Notes: generated by a model from the sequence alone, not told the origin. 64,000 bases of DNA from an uncultured Bacilli bacterium (GCA_934122395.1 CAKOWQ010000003.1:124001-188000), one strand, 5' to 3'. Numbered from the stretch's first letter, positions 1 through 8,935 are shown. Translations and numbers: made by a program.

Positions 1-2
1 CG

Positions 3-182
3 TTTGGTAATCCTGTTAAAGCTGGACTTACAAATTCAAGAGAATTGTGGAGTTATAATGGTCCAGATATATTGAAAAAACGTTCTCTTGTATGTGAAGA
101 TAATGGATGTCAAAATTTCCGAAATATTAATATGAATACTATTAAGTATAACTTTATTTGTTATTTAAAAGTAGTAAAATAG
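3..182 (+). CDS. C-terminal fragment of an unknown protein (cut by window start)
   Basis: An open frame runs in from the left edge and ends at a TAG, giving 59 residues. It contains two cysteines close together (CEDNGC), many Asn and Lys residues, and no motif I recognise. It stops 8 bases before the next gene's start, and that gene's ribosome binding site overlaps its stop codon, so the two are probably co-transcribed. Being upstream of a VirD4-like ATPase it might belong to the same transfer or secretion cluster, but this is only positional inference. The frame could also be chance, since no start is visible. Confidence 0.5.
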   Translation, partial: FGNPVKAGLTNSRELWSYNGPDILKKRSLVCEDNGCQNFRNINMNTIKYNFICYLKVVK

Positions 183-190
183 GAGATTTT

Positions 191-910
191 ATGAAAAAAA
201 ATGTATTGTTGATGATGTGTTTAATATTTTTCCTTACTGGTTGTTCTGCAGAATATAATATTGTAATAAAAAAGGATTCTATATCAGAAGAACTTCAAGT
301 GTATGATGAAAATTCATATTATGAAAGTGAAATAGAGAAAAAAATAGAAGAAGATATAAACATTAAAACAGGTGTACTAATTAATGAGCAAAATGGTGAT
401 ACAGAAGACGCCAATCCTAACTACACATATTATTTAAAAGAAAAGATAAATAGTAAGGGTAAATTAGGTATTAAATATACAAATACTTTTAATGTTGATG
501 ATTATTCTAAATCATATATTGCTAATAATTGTTATAAATATTTTCAGGTTTATAAAGATAAAAAGTACATAACAATATCTACTAGTAAAGAATTTTTATG
601 TATTGAAAATTTCGATAAATTATACGAAGTTAAAATTAATATAAAAACAAAGTATAATGTAGAAAAGAATAATGCTGATGAAGTATCAAACAATGTATAT
701 AGTTGGACTATAACTAAAAATAATTTTAGTGATAAGAGCTTATATATTAAAATTGATATGACTAAAATGGCAGAAAAGTCAGAAGAGCAAAAAAAGCAAG
801 ATGAAAAGGTATTGAAGATTTTTGAAACTATTGGTATAATTCTCTTGATATTAGTAGTTATTGTGGGATTAGTCCTATTTAATAAAAAAAGAAAACTAGA
901 AAATAATTAG
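191..910 (+). CDS. Lipoprotein with C-terminal membrane segment, unknown function
   Basis: The start is the ATG preceded by TAGGAG with 6-7 bases spacing; an upstream in-frame ATG at 158 lacks a ribosome binding site. The N-terminus is a lipoprotein signal peptide with lipobox LTGC, so the mature protein starts at Cys about residue 18. A second hydrophobic helix lies near the C-terminus (IILLILVVIVGLVLF), followed by a basic tail. The protein is therefore probably anchored at both ends with a Lys/Asn-rich outer domain of about 190 residues. It lies 18 bases upstream of the VirD4-like gene and is likely in its operon. I do not recognise the family of the outer domain. Confidence 0.8.
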   Translation: MKKNVLLMMCLIFFLTGCSAEYNIVIKKDSISEELQVYDENSYYESEIEKKIEEDINIKTGVLINEQNGDTEDANPNYTYYLKEKINSKGKLGIKYTNTFNVDDYSKSYIANNCYKYFQVYKDKKYITISTSKEFLCIENFDKLYEVKINIKTKYNVEKNNADEVSNNVYSWTITKNNFSDKSLYIKIDMTKMAEKSEEQKKQDEKVLKIFETIGIILLILVVIVGLVLFNKKRKLENN

Positions 911-928
911 AGTGAAAGAAGGAATATA

Positions 929-3157
929 ATGAAACTTAAGTTTAGAGCAGAACCTCAGGATGTATTAATTTTTATATTATTTGCAATTTTCCTTTTATAT
1001 GTAGTAGCACTTGGTGTTGTTAATTTACCAATGCTAGCTAATGAAGGAAGATTAGCAGGACTTAATCCGTTTCCAGCTTTTTCACCTAATTATTTATTTA
1101 CAACAATAGTATTTTATTTAGTTGCTTTGGCAGCTTTATTTGCTAGTGTTTCTTCATATTTCTTTGAACGTGAAGAAGGCGTTGGATTTACTATGAACAA
1201 AAAAGATAAAGGTTATAGTAGATGGGCTAAAGAAAAAGAAATGAAACAAGTATTGAAATGCGTTCATCCATCTGATGAAAAATCAGATTATGCTGGTATT
1301 CCTTTGATTAGTAAAAACGGGGAACTTTGGGTTGATGATGGTGAATACCATAACTTAGTAATTGGTGCCACTGGTTCTGGTAAAACAGTTAGTACTATTT
1401 TACCTACAATTAAGATACTTGCTAAGAAGGGTGAATCTATTATTTGTACTGACCCCAAGGGTGAGTTATATGAAAAAACTGGTAGTATGTTAAAAGCAAA
1501 AGGTTATAATATCATTTTACTTAACTTCCGTAATCCACAAAAAGGTAACGCATGGAACCCATTAACATTGCCTTATAGATTATATAAAAATGGTAATCAG
1601 GATAAAGCTATTGAGTTATTAGATGACTTAGCTTTAAATATTCTTTATGAAGAAAATAATGGTAATGCGGATCCATTCTGGGAAAAAACTTCTGCTGACT
1701 ATTTCTCAGGTTTAGCATTAGGTATGTTTGAAGATACTACTGAGGATAAAATTAATATCAATAGTATTAGTTTAACTACTACAGTAGGGGAAGATAAATG
1801 TGGTGCTTCTACTTATGTTAAAGAATACTTTAATATGAAAGATCCTAATAGTGCAGCTTATATAAATGCTAGTGGTACTATTATGGCTCCTAGCGAAACT
1901 AAAGGTAGTATTATTGCAGTATTTAAACAAAAAATTAAATTGTTCTCATCACGTGAAAACTTATCAGAAATGTTGTCATATAGTGATTTTGAACTAGAGT
2001 CTATTGGTAAACAAAAAACAGCAGTATTTATAATTATTCAAGATGAAAAGAAGACTTATCACTCACTTGCAACTATCTTTGTAAAACAATGTTATGAAAC
2101 ATTAATAGATGTTGCTCAATCAAATGGTGGTAAATTACCTTGTAGAACTAACTTCTTACTAGATGAGTTTGCTAACATGCCACCTTTAAAAGATGTAACT
2201 ACGATGATTACAGCTGCTCGTTCTAGACAGATAAGATTTACAATGATTATTCAAAACTTTGCACAGTTAAAACAAGTATATGGTGCTGAAAATGCAGAAA
2301 CTATTAAAGGTAACTGTGGTAACTTAATTTATTTAATATCAACTGAGTTAGCCGCACTAGAAGAAATTAGTAAGTTATGTGGTGAAGTTAAATCTAAAAA
2401 AGATGATAAAACAGCATCAACACCACTTGTAACAGTAAGTGATCTACAACGTATGAAACAGTTTGATCAAATAGTATTAAGAATGCGTATGCAACCATTC
2501 AAAACATCATTTACACCTGATTTTAAAATAGATTGGGGTAAGAACTATGGACCTATAGAGTATCCTGAAAGAGAAAAAAAACCAGTTGCTGTATTTGATG
2601 TTAGAGAATATGTTAAAGAAAAACGTCAAGAAAAGATAAAAGAAATGATGGCTAATGGAGGTAATCCAAACGGTGGTATGGGAATGATGCCAGGAATGGG
2701 ACCAAGTATGAAGCCTGTTAGTAATAATCAAGCTAATAATAATGGTCCAATGGGAATGCCTAATACGCCTAATAATTTTGGTGGATTTGCTCAAAATAGT
2801 ACACAACCTAATAAAAAACCAACACCTGAACTTAATATGGATGACTTAATTAAAAAGATTGATGCTAAAATCGCTGAAATTGAAGAAGAAGAAAAACGTG
2901 CTAAGCTTGAAGATAAAAAGTCAGCACCAACACCAGCACCTGTCACAACACCTGTTAGCGATAAAAAAGAAAACACACAAGAAATTCCAAAGATTGTACC
3001 TGATAATACAATTATTAAGGAAGAAATTAAACCTAGTGTAGAGCCCAAAAAAGAACAAGAAAAATCTAAAGAAGAGGTTATTAATAAAGCTCCTACAATT
3101 ACACTTGATGAAGAAGTTGAAGATAATAAATTCTTTGATGATTTCTTTGATGAATAG
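929..3157 (+). CDS. VirD4/TraG-like type IV secretion coupling ATPase
   Basis: This is a membrane-anchored AAA-type coupling protein of the VirD4/TraG (CD1115-like) family, which brings DNA or protein substrates to a type IV secretion channel. Two N-terminal membrane helices (about residues 11-34 and 56-78) precede a cytoplasmic ATPase with Walker A GATGSGKT at 146-153 and Walker B NFLLDEFANMPP around 405-415. After about residue 570 there is a low-complexity Gly/Met/Asn/Pro-rich stretch and a Lys/Glu-rich acidic tail, longer than the usual core of about 600 residues. AAGAAGGA lies just before the ATG. It follows the lipoprotein by 18 bases and ends at a strong terminator. No relaxase or VirB4 gene is visible in this window. 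Confidence 0.9.
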   Translation: MKLKFRAEPQDVLIFILFAIFLLYVVALGVVNLPMLANEGRLAGLNPFPAFSPNYLFTTIVFYLVALAALFASVSSYFFEREEGVGFTMNKKDKGYSRWAKEKEMKQVLKCVHPSDEKSDYAGIPLISKNGELWVDDGEYHNLVIGATGSGKTVSTILPTIKILAKKGESIICTDPKGELYEKTGSMLKAKGYNIILLNFRNPQKGNAWNPLTLPYRLYKNGNQDKAIELLDDLALNILYEENNGNADPFWEKTSADYFSGLALGMFEDTTEDKININSISLTTTVGEDKCGASTYVKEYFNMKDPNSAAYINASGTIMAPSETKGSIIAVFKQKIKLFSSRENLSEMLSYSDFELESIGKQKTAVFIIIQDEKKTYHSLATIFVKQCYETLIDVAQSNGGKLPCRTNFLLDEFANMPPLKDVTTMITAARSRQIRFTMIIQNFAQLKQVYGAENAETIKGNCGNLIYLISTELAALEEISKLCGEVKSKKDDKTASTPLVTVSDLQRMKQFDQIVLRMRMQPFKTSFTPDFKIDWGKNYGPIEYPEREKKPVAVFDVREYVKEKRQEKIKEMMANGGNPNGGMGMMPGMGPSMKPVSNNQANNNGPMGMPNTPNNFGGFAQNSTQPNKKPTPELNMDDLIKKIDAKIAEIEEEEKRAKLEDKKSAPTPAPVTTPVSDKKENTQEIPKIVPDNTIIKEEIKPSVEPKKEQEKSKEEVINKAPTITLDEEVEDNKFFDDFFDE

Positions 3158-3163
3158 AAATAA

Positions 3164-3195
3164 AGAGTTTACTGATATCAAGTAAACTCTTTTTT
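3164..3195 (+). terminator. Rho-independent terminator after the VirD4-like gene
   Basis: A perfect 10-bp stem, AGAGTTTACT (3164-3173) with AGTAAACTCT (3181-3190), has a 7-base loop and is followed by five T. It closes the lipoprotein-VirD4 unit. Confidence 0.9.
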
Positions 3196-3280
3196 GCTAG
3201 TTTAATTAAGAAAAAATAGTGAAAAACATAGTATTCATATTAATAGTTATGTTATAATAGAGACGTATTAGGAGGTTATT

Positions 3281-3817
3281 ATGGAAAAGAAAACTAATAA
3301 AGAAGTAAAAGTAGAAGGAAGAACAAAATTAGAAAAAATACAAACAGTTGTAATTGTTATTTTATCTTTAATCATTGTATTTGGTCTTGCTTATGTAGTA
3401 CCAGAATTAAAAAACAGTACTTCTTGTTATGCAAGGGAAGTATCATTGACTAATATCACTATGGATGAATATAATACTTTATTAAATGGTAGTGATGTAT
3501 CATTAATCTATTTAGCTAGTCCAACTTGTGGTTATTGTCAAAAACAAGAACCAATTATGAAGCAATTAGTTAGAGATTATGATTTCAAAGTAAATTATTT
3601 AAATACTAGTTCTATTAGCAATGATGAAGCAGATACAATTTATAATTTATATGGTAGTGTTCAAGAAGAAAGATATAATGTTGAAGGTGTTAGAACTCCA
3701 ACTATATTACTAGTTCAAAATGGTAAACTTTTAGATATGAATCTTGGAAATATCGAATTAGAAAGCTTAGTTTCATTAATTGGAACATATACTGAAATAA
3801 ATAAAGTAGGTGAATAA
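3281..3817 (+). CDS. Membrane-anchored thioredoxin-like protein (CGYC)
   Basis: A single N-terminal membrane helix (about residues 20-40) is followed by an extracytoplasmic thioredoxin-like domain with the active-site motif PTCGYC (Cys83 and Cys86) and a later GVRTPT, whose cis-Pro position is typical of the thioredoxin fold. It probably acts in thiol-disulfide exchange outside the membrane. At 178 aa it fits the thioredoxin-with-anchor group sometimes called bacteriocin transport accessory protein. A TATAAT -10 box lies at 3253-3258 and AGGAGG sits 5 bases before the ATG. The next gene follows after 1 base, so the two form an operon. Confidence 0.85.
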   Translation: MEKKTNKEVKVEGRTKLEKIQTVVIVILSLIIVFGLAYVVPELKNSTSCYAREVSLTNITMDEYNTLLNGSDVSLIYLASPTCGYCQKQEPIMKQLVRDYDFKVNYLNTSSISNDEADTIYNLYGSVQEERYNVEGVRTPTILLVQNGKLLDMNLGNIELESLVSLIGTYTEINKVGE

Positions 3818-3818
3818 T

Positions 3819-4265
3819 ATGAACGACGTTTATAAAAACGTTAGAGAATTTAAAAATAAATATCCAATGACAGTAGCATGGAGATTAAAAGCAAACTCTA
3901 AAATTGTCCAAAAATATATGAATCCTGATGAACATGTCATTTATGCTTTTGCAGCTCAAAAAAGTGATAATTCATTAGATATATTTTCAACTGCTGTTGT
4001 AACACTTACAAATAAAAGGATTTTGATTGGTAGAAAAAGAGCACTTTTCGGTTACTTTTTAGATTCTATCACTCCAGATATGTTTAATGATTTAAAAGTT
4101 TTGTCTAGTATGGTTTGGGGTAAAATATATATAGATACTGTAAAAGAATTTGTTACTTTATCTAATATTGATAAAAGAGCACTAGATGAAATTGAAACAG
4201 CTATATCATCTTATATGATGGAAGCTAAAAAACTTTATCCAAATAAAGAAAAGAAAGAAAAATAA
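3819..4265 (+). CDS. PH-domain-like protein (YokE-type)
   Basis: The protein is 148 aa and soluble. Its centre (MNPDEHVIYAF...VVTLTNKRILI) matches the pattern of bacterial PH domains of the YokE/bPH type: a beta-rich domain with the sequence T-x-x-R-I-L-I. The function is unknown; such domains are thought to be protein- or lipid-binding modules. I chose ATG 3819 because the AGG of the upstream AGTAGG is 9-10 bases away; an in-frame GTG at 3810 is too close to that site. It is downstream of the thioredoxin-like gene and ends at a terminator. Confidence 0.7.
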   Translation: MNDVYKNVREFKNKYPMTVAWRLKANSKIVQKYMNPDEHVIYAFAAQKSDNSLDIFSTAVVTLTNKRILIGRKRALFGYFLDSITPDMFNDLKVLSSMVWGKIYIDTVKEFVTLSNIDKRALDEIETAISSYMMEAKKLYPNKEKKEK

Positions 4266-4274
4266 TAAGTTTAA

Positions 4275-4301
4275 AATAGTTGTTATATCAACTATTTTTT
4301 T
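4275..4301 (+). terminator. Rho-independent terminator after the PH-domain gene
   Basis: The stem AATAGTTG (4275-4282) with CAACTATT (4289-4296) has a 6-base loop and a T tract. The T tract runs into TATACT (4304-4309), a probable -10 box for the next gene. Confidence 0.85.
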
Positions 4302-4324
4302 GTTATACTAATAATGGTGATAGT

Positions 4325-5539
4325 ATGAAAAAAATATTGAACTTTGTTATAATTTTAGGAATATTATTATTAGTATTTCAATTTGGGATAAATTTGTTTA
4401 AAACCAATCATAAGGCAGATTACGATATAAATATTGACTCTAAATCTGCTAATATTCATGAGGAATATTTAAAAGATAAGAAAAGTGATTATTATTTTTT
4501 TGAAGTTGCGTATGGCGATAATAAATTTGTGTTTGATGTAGATAACATATTTAATAAACAAAAAAAAGTAATATCAGATATTAAAACGTATAAAAAAGGT
4601 GATTTAGTGTGTATTTCACCAGTTTATATAAAAGATACAGAAAGTGATATTTACTGCGATATTAATGGGGTCCAATATGATTATTCAAATATTAAAGATA
4701 ATTATAATTTAGATGAATTTACTGCCGCTTTAAATAAATTTGATAATAATAAGTATGTATCTTCTAATAAAAATTCTTCAATTAGTTCAATGGACGTTTA
4801 TAAAGAAAACATGAGTGATGATGAAAATATTATCGTATATAAATATAAAAACTTAGTTAAATTAACAAAACCAGGAAGTAGTAGAATCCAGTTTTCTAAT
4901 TATGATGTATATCATAATGATCTAGGAGTTCTAGTTGATAAGTATTATGTTATGCCTAAATATGAAAACAAACCAGAATATACAGGATTTTTGATTATTG
5001 ATATATTGGATGATGATACTAGTACAATGTACTTTGATGATAGTATTTCTACTAATATTTATATTAATGGTATTGTGGATAGCAAATTGTATATTTTTGA
5101 TAAGAGTAATATGGTTCAATATGAAATTGATCCTAAGAAAAAGAGTTATAGAGTAACTGGTAATAGTAGTACTGGTGCTCAATATTATGATGGTGAGTGG
5201 TCTACTAAAAATATATATGAATTTACTAAAACGGAAATTAAATTTAATAATAAAATATCTATAAAAGATAATTATGTAAATATATATGATGGTAACAAAT
5301 ATTACTTTTACAGCAATAGTAATAATGAATACTACAAAGTTTATAAAAAAGATCCGGACAAAAAAGTATTCTTATTCAAAAATAGTAATGCAAAAGAAGT
5401 AAAAGTTGTTAATGATAACCTATATTTCATTGAAGGAAATAATCTTTATAAATATGACAACTATAGTGTTAAGTTAATTCTTACTAATAAGGAATTTCAA
5501 TATAATTATAATAATATTTATAGTGTCTACTTTAAATAA
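4325..5539 (+). CDS. Unknown protein with N-terminal membrane anchor
   Basis: The start is the ATG after GGTGAT (7-base spacing); the longer frame from 4280 begins inside the preceding terminator. The 404-aa protein begins with a basic residue stretch and one membrane helix (about residues 5-24). An outer region of about 380 residues follows, rich in Tyr, Asn, Asp and Lys and mostly predicted as short beta strands, with repeated phrases such as NNKYY, KYYVM and YKYDN. This could be a beta-propeller or similar repeat fold of the DUF5050 type, but I cannot establish the family. It is monocistronic, with its own -10 box at 4304-4309 and a terminator behind it. Confidence 0.75.
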   Translation: MKKILNFVIILGILLLVFQFGINLFKTNHKADYDINIDSKSANIHEEYLKDKKSDYYFFEVAYGDNKFVFDVDNIFNKQKKVISDIKTYKKGDLVCISPVYIKDTESDIYCDINGVQYDYSNIKDNYNLDEFTAALNKFDNNKYVSSNKNSSISSMDVYKENMSDDENIIVYKYKNLVKLTKPGSSRIQFSNYDVYHNDLGVLVDKYYVMPKYENKPEYTGFLIIDILDDDTSTMYFDDSISTNIYINGIVDSKLYIFDKSNMVQYEIDPKKKSYRVTGNSSTGAQYYDGEWSTKNIYEFTKTEIKFNNKISIKDNYVNIYDGNKYYFYSNSNNEYYKVYKKDPDKKVFLFKNSNAKEVKVVNDNLYFIEGNNLYKYDNYSVKLILTNKEFQYNYNNIYSVYFK

Positions 5540-5557
5540 TAATATAGAACAATAATT

Positions 5558-5584
5558 AGAATATTTATTAATATTCTTTTTTTT
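5558..5584 (+). terminator. Rho-independent terminator
   Basis: AGAATAT (5558-5564) pairs with ATATTCT (5571-5577) across a 6-base loop, and seven T follow. A TATACT -10 box for the next gene lies just downstream at 5600-5605. Confidence 0.75.
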
Positions 5585-5629
5585 AGTTTAAAAATAATGT
5601 ATACTAATAATAGAATAGGAGGATAGGTT

Positions 5630-7231
5630 ATGATATTAAGAAAACCCTATGCATTTTTAATCAAGCATTTTAAGTTGATTCACTTAATACTAACTGGATT
5701 ATTACTATATGTAATAATTAAAAGTAATAGACTTTTATCTTTCTTAACTGAATATATAAATAGTAGAAATTATAGTGTAATTGATAATTTATCAAGTATT
5801 TACATAGGTCCTTATGTATATTTATCCATATTCTTAATTATGGTTATCAGCTTTGTTATTTTCATGCTTATGAAGACAAAAGATAAACCATTAAAATATT
5901 ATGTGTTTACAATAATTTATTATTTGATTTTTATAATTGATTTAATATTTATTAGTACTCAATTAGATAATATATCGATCAATAAAGTTAATACATTATT
6001 ACTTAGAATAAGTAGAGATTCATTGTTAGTATTGTTTTTAGGACAAATACCTTTTTTCCTTATTTCACTTGTTAGAGCTATAGGGTTTAATATTAAAAAA
6101 TTTAATTTTCAAAAGGATTTAATTGAACTGGAAGCAGATGAAAAAGATAATGAAGAATTTGAACTCGATATAGATGTTGATTCTTTTGATGTTAAGACTA
6201 GAACTAGAAGAAGATTAAGACTTATTAGGTATGTTATTAAAGAAAATAAGTTAATTATTTTGTTTATAACAGGTATTATTCTTATAGTAAGCGGTGTTTT
6301 TATACATAATAATGTTTATTTAAAAAATAAAGTGTATAAAGAGAACGCTGTAATAAGTTCAAATGGGTTAAAATTAAAAGTTATTGACAGTTATCAATTA
6401 TCTGTTGATAATTTTGGTAATGATATTTCAAATGAAAAATTTAGTTATACAGTAGCAAGAGTGAAAATAAAAAATATTACCAACAATGATCTTTCTTTTT
6501 CCATTAAAAATTTTGTATTGAAACTTAGTAATGGCAAGATATATAGTGCTGATTTAAAAAGCAAGGATTATTTCTTAGGATTAGGTAATACTTCATCAAC
6601 AATATCAATATCTCAAGGAAAAGAAACTATAATTATTGTTATTTTTAAAATCGATGAAGAAGATATAAAAAGCAAGAAAGTATTGGAATACACAAGTGGG
6701 TATAAAATAAATAATGGTGAGAGAATTTACAATAGTAAAAAAATTAGTTTAAATCCAAAGGAAAACTTAAAAAACGTTAAAGTATCAGAAGTTAAGTTAG
6801 GAGAAAAATTAGTTTTTGATAAAAGTATTTTGGGGAATTCTAGTATTGTTATTAATAGTTTTGAAATATCAAATAAATTTACTTATTCATATAAGCAATG
6901 TATTAGTGAATGTTATCAATATAAGGATTTTATTGAACCAAAAGTAAATACGAAATACAATCCAGCAGTAATAAAAATGAATTTAGATATTAATATAGAT
7001 AAAGAACTTTATAATGATAGTTTAATTGATAATTTAATACCTGTTTTTGCTCATGTTAGATATATTATAGAGGATAAGGAATATACTCAACCTTTTAATA
7101 TGGCTAATATAACACCTAATAATAATTTAGAAGATAGATATTATGAAATAAAGTCAGATGTTAGTAAGGCTTCTAATATATATTTGGACTTTATTGTGTT
7201 AGATAAAACTTATACTTATGTGTTGAAATAG
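5630..7231 (+). CDS. Polytopic membrane protein with DUF4352-like outer domain
   Basis: This 533-aa protein has four membrane helices in its first 150 residues, an acidic cytoplasmic loop (EADEKDNEEFELDIDVD), and a fifth helix near residues 207-226. It ends in an outer domain of about 300 residues that looks beta-rich. The first half of that domain (SYTVARVKIKNITNND, then KLSNGKIY) resembles DUF4352/telokin-like domains, which often follow membrane anchors; this is a pattern judgement only. A CxxxC pair (CISEC) lies around residue 424-428. AGGAGG precedes the ATG. The role is unknown. Confidence 0.75.
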   Translation: MILRKPYAFLIKHFKLIHLILTGLLLYVIIKSNRLLSFLTEYINSRNYSVIDNLSSIYIGPYVYLSIFLIMVISFVIFMLMKTKDKPLKYYVFTIIYYLIFIIDLIFISTQLDNISINKVNTLLLRISRDSLLVLFLGQIPFFLISLVRAIGFNIKKFNFQKDLIELEADEKDNEEFELDIDVDSFDVKTRTRRRLRLIRYVIKENKLIILFITGIILIVSGVFIHNNVYLKNKVYKENAVISSNGLKLKVIDSYQLSVDNFGNDISNEKFSYTVARVKIKNITNNDLSFSIKNFVLKLSNGKIYSADLKSKDYFLGLGNTSSTISISQGKETIIIVIFKIDEEDIKSKKVLEYTSGYKINNGERIYNSKKISLNPKENLKNVKVSEVKLGEKLVFDKSILGNSSIVINSFEISNKFTYSYKQCISECYQYKDFIEPKVNTKYNPAVIKMNLDINIDKELYNDSLIDNLIPVFAHVRYIIEDKEYTQPFNMANITPNNNLEDRYYEIKSDVSKASNIYLDFIVLDKTYTYVLK

Positions 7232-7252
7232 TTACAATCTGTAACTATTTTT
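7227..7252 (+). terminator. Terminator-like hairpin overlapping the stop codon
   Basis: AATAGTTACA (7227-7236) and TGTAACTATT (7240-7249) form a 10-bp stem with a 3-base loop. The T tract is short (TTT then ACAT), so termination may be partial. Confidence 0.6.
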
Positions 7253-7308
7253 ACATATTTCCTAATTATTTAAATAGAATAATAATGAATTAAATATTAG
7301 GAGGACAT

Positions 7309-7764
7309 ATGGAAAAAATTAAGATTTATGCTAAAAGTATTATTATTCCTATAGTATTGGGTGGAATAGTTGGATTAATTACTTCAAAAGCAATGAATTA
7401 TAGTATGTTAAATAAACCATCATTATCACCACCAGGATTAATATTTCCTATAGTATGGACTATTCTTTATATATTAATGGGAATATCGTATGGTATTTTA
7501 GATAGTAGAGAATATATAGACTTTGATATTAAATCAATTTATTTTGCTCAGTTAATTGTAAATCTTTTATGGCCAATTCTTTTCTTTGTTTTTAAATGGA
7601 GATTATTTGCGTTTATATGGATTTTGTTATTAATTTCATTAGTTATTAATATGATTATCAAATTTTATCAAAAGGATAGGGTATCAGGATTGTTACAAAT
7701 ACCATATTTAATATGGCTAGTTTTTGCTGGTTACCTAAATTTGTTTATCTATTTTCTGAATTAG
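7309..7764 (+). CDS. tspO: TspO/MBR family membrane protein
   Basis: This five-helix membrane protein of the TspO (tryptophan-rich sensory protein, peripheral benzodiazepine receptor) family is 151 aa, the usual length. Family hallmarks are visible: the loop NKPSLSPPGLIFPIVWTILYILMGIS after helix 1, aromatic residues in NLLWPILFF, and the helix-5 region PYLIWLVFAGYLN. TspO proteins bind porphyrins, heme and sterols, and their bacterial role varies. AGGAGG sits 5 bases before the ATG. The gene appears monocistronic. Confidence 0.93.
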   Translation: MEKIKIYAKSIIIPIVLGGIVGLITSKAMNYSMLNKPSLSPPGLIFPIVWTILYILMGISYGILDSREYIDFDIKSIYFAQLIVNLLWPILFFVFKWRLFAFIWILLLISLVINMIIKFYQKDRVSGLLQIPYLIWLVFAGYLNLFIYFLN

Positions 7765-7793
7765 AATTTATATCTATATTTTTTAATAGTCAA

Positions 7794-7822
7794 TTGACAA
7801 CAATAATAGTTTAGTGTAAAAT
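7794..7822 (+). promoter_or_regulatory. Sigma-A-type promoter for the tRNA-Cys/Gly operon
   Basis: TTGACA (7794-7799) and TAAAAT (7817-7822) are separated by 17 bases, about 28 bases before the first tRNA. Confidence 0.85.
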
Positions 7823-7849
7823 ATTACTTGCAAGTGAAAAAATATAGAT

Positions 7850-7923
7850 GGGTCTATAGCCAAGTGGTAAGGCGTGGGACTGCAACTCCCTGATCGTTGG
7901 TTCAAATCCGACTAGGCCCTCCA
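7850..7923 (+). tRNA. tRNA-Cys (anticodon GCA)
   Basis: The acceptor arms GGGTCTA and TAGGCCC pair, with discriminator T and an encoded CCA. The anticodon loop CTGCAAC carries GCA. The TTCAAAT T-loop is present. The length is 74 bases including CCA. Confidence 0.97.
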
Positions 7924-7928
7924 TAAAT

Positions 7929-8002
7929 GCGGACATGGTTTAGTGGTAGAATGCGACCTTGCCAAGGTCGAGGCGGGAGTTCAATTCTCCTTGTCCGCTC
8001 CA
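7929..8002 (+). tRNA. tRNA-Gly (anticodon GCC)
   Basis: The acceptor arms GCGGACA and TGTCCGC pair, with discriminator T and an encoded CCA. The anticodon loop TTGCCAA carries GCC, and the T-loop is TTCAATT. It lies 5 bases after tRNA-Cys, so the two are co-transcribed. Confidence 0.97.
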
Positions 8003-8013
8003 AATTGATATTC

Positions 8014-8038
8014 AATCGGACTTTTAGTTCGATTTTTT
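8014..8038 (+). terminator. Rho-independent terminator after the tRNA pair
   Basis: AATCGGAC (8014-8021) and GTTCGATT (8027-8034) form an 8-bp stem with one G-U pair and a TTTTA loop, followed by T residues. The remaining bases to 8220 are AT-rich with no gene; a TATAAT at 8169-8174 may serve the next gene. Confidence 0.85.
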
Positions 8039-8230
8039 AATACCAAAAACAGTGATGGTCGAAAAGTGGTCAAATCAATTGATAATATTTTTATTTTTTA
8101 TGCAATATATCTTAACAAGTTTTATATTGTTAAAATTCAGTGTAGTTAATTTTTTAATATTCAAACTTTATAATTTATATATAAATAAATTTTAACTTAA
8201 CAACCAAGATATAGTTAGGAGGTGTTAAAT

Positions 8231-8491
8231 ATGACTTCAATGGAATTAGTTGGATTAAATACTAAATGGTATAGATATCAAAATAATATGACTCAAGAAC
8301 AATATGCTAATAAGACTAAATTCAAGATGGCATATATAAGTACAATAGAGAATGGTGATGCTAATTTAACATGTAAAAATATAGATTTTATTGCTCAATC
8401 ATTTAATATTAAAGTAAAAGATTTATTTAATGAAGAAACTGCGCTTAAAGCAAAAGAATTACCAATTAGGGTTGATATGTTTAAAAAATAA
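8231..8491 (+). CDS. XRE-family helix-turn-helix regulator
   Basis: This small DNA-binding protein of 86 aa has a Cro/C1-type helix-turn-helix: MTQEQYANKTKF followed by MAYISTIENGDANLTCKNI, residues about 20-52, which fits the HTH_3 pattern. The protein is little more than this one domain. ATG 8231 is favoured because TAGGAGG lies 8 bases upstream; the in-frame GTG at 8222 lies inside that site. It is monocistronic with a terminator directly after the stop. The target is unknown, and it shows no link to a toxin or phage gene here. Confidence 0.85.
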   Translation: MTSMELVGLNTKWYRYQNNMTQEQYANKTKFKMAYISTIENGDANLTCKNIDFIAQSFNIKVKDLFNEETALKAKELPIRVDMFKK

Positions 8492-8517
8492 AAATGTTGA
8501 AAATTTCAACATTTTTT
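8492..8517. terminator. Terminator between convergent genes
   Basis: AAATGTTG (8492-8499) and CAACATTT (8507-8514) form a stem. T residues follow on the plus strand and A residues precede it, so it may work in both directions for the regulator and the converging unknown gene. Confidence 0.7.
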
Positions 8518-8533
8518 AATTTTTATAAGTTTA

Positions 8534-8935
8534 TTATAAATAATTGTTTAAATCAAAATCAAATTCAATTATTCCTGAATAATTATCTTTATTGTAGGTG
8601 GTATAAAAAGTTAAGAATACTATGAATTTATTTTCTAAATATCTAGTTATTGTTGCATTTATTTCTGGATTAATCATGTTATTAAGTAGAGTGTCACCAA
8701 CGGAAATATAATTTGTAAAATTAGTAGTTTCATTTAGAGGTATTTCAAGAAGTTTCTCTAATTTGCAATTTAAATCAAATTTGAAAGAGTAGTTAGTTCC
8801 TCTGATATTAAATGATAGTGTTTTAAAAAATTCTTTAATATTTTTTCCGTTTACATATTTATTCTGTTCGCGTTTTATTAAGTAGATATCAATGCTTTCG
8901 TTATCTACATTTTCAAGTTTAGCTATTTGGAACAT
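8534..8935 (-). CDS. Unknown 133-aa protein
   Basis: A soluble, acidic protein with no signal peptide or membrane helix and no family I recognise. The sequence alternates short hydrophobic strands (IDIYLIKRE, FIVFLTFYTTY, SGIIEFDFDL), suggesting a beta-rich fold. Its start is supported by a perfect AGGAGG 5 bases upstream on the minus strand. It begins 27 bases after the stop of the HAD phosphatase gene with no terminator between, so it is probably the second gene of that operon. Confidence 0.75.
   Translation of the reverse strand: MFQIAKLENVDNESIDIYLIKREQNKYVNGKNIKEFFKTLSFNIRGTNYSFKFDLNCKLEKLLEIPLNETTNFTNYISVGDTLLNNMINPEINATITRYLENKFIVFLTFYTTYNKDNYSGIIEFDFDLNNYL

Noticed and set aside
4280..4324. 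Upstream extension of the 404-aa protein
   Set aside because: The added codons lie in the terminator of the previous gene and the -10 box; the ATG at 4325 has the ribosome binding site.
7309..7764. Possible carotenoid or heme operon around tspO
   Set aside because: No porphyrin, heme or isoprenoid gene is adjacent; the gene stands alone before tRNAs.
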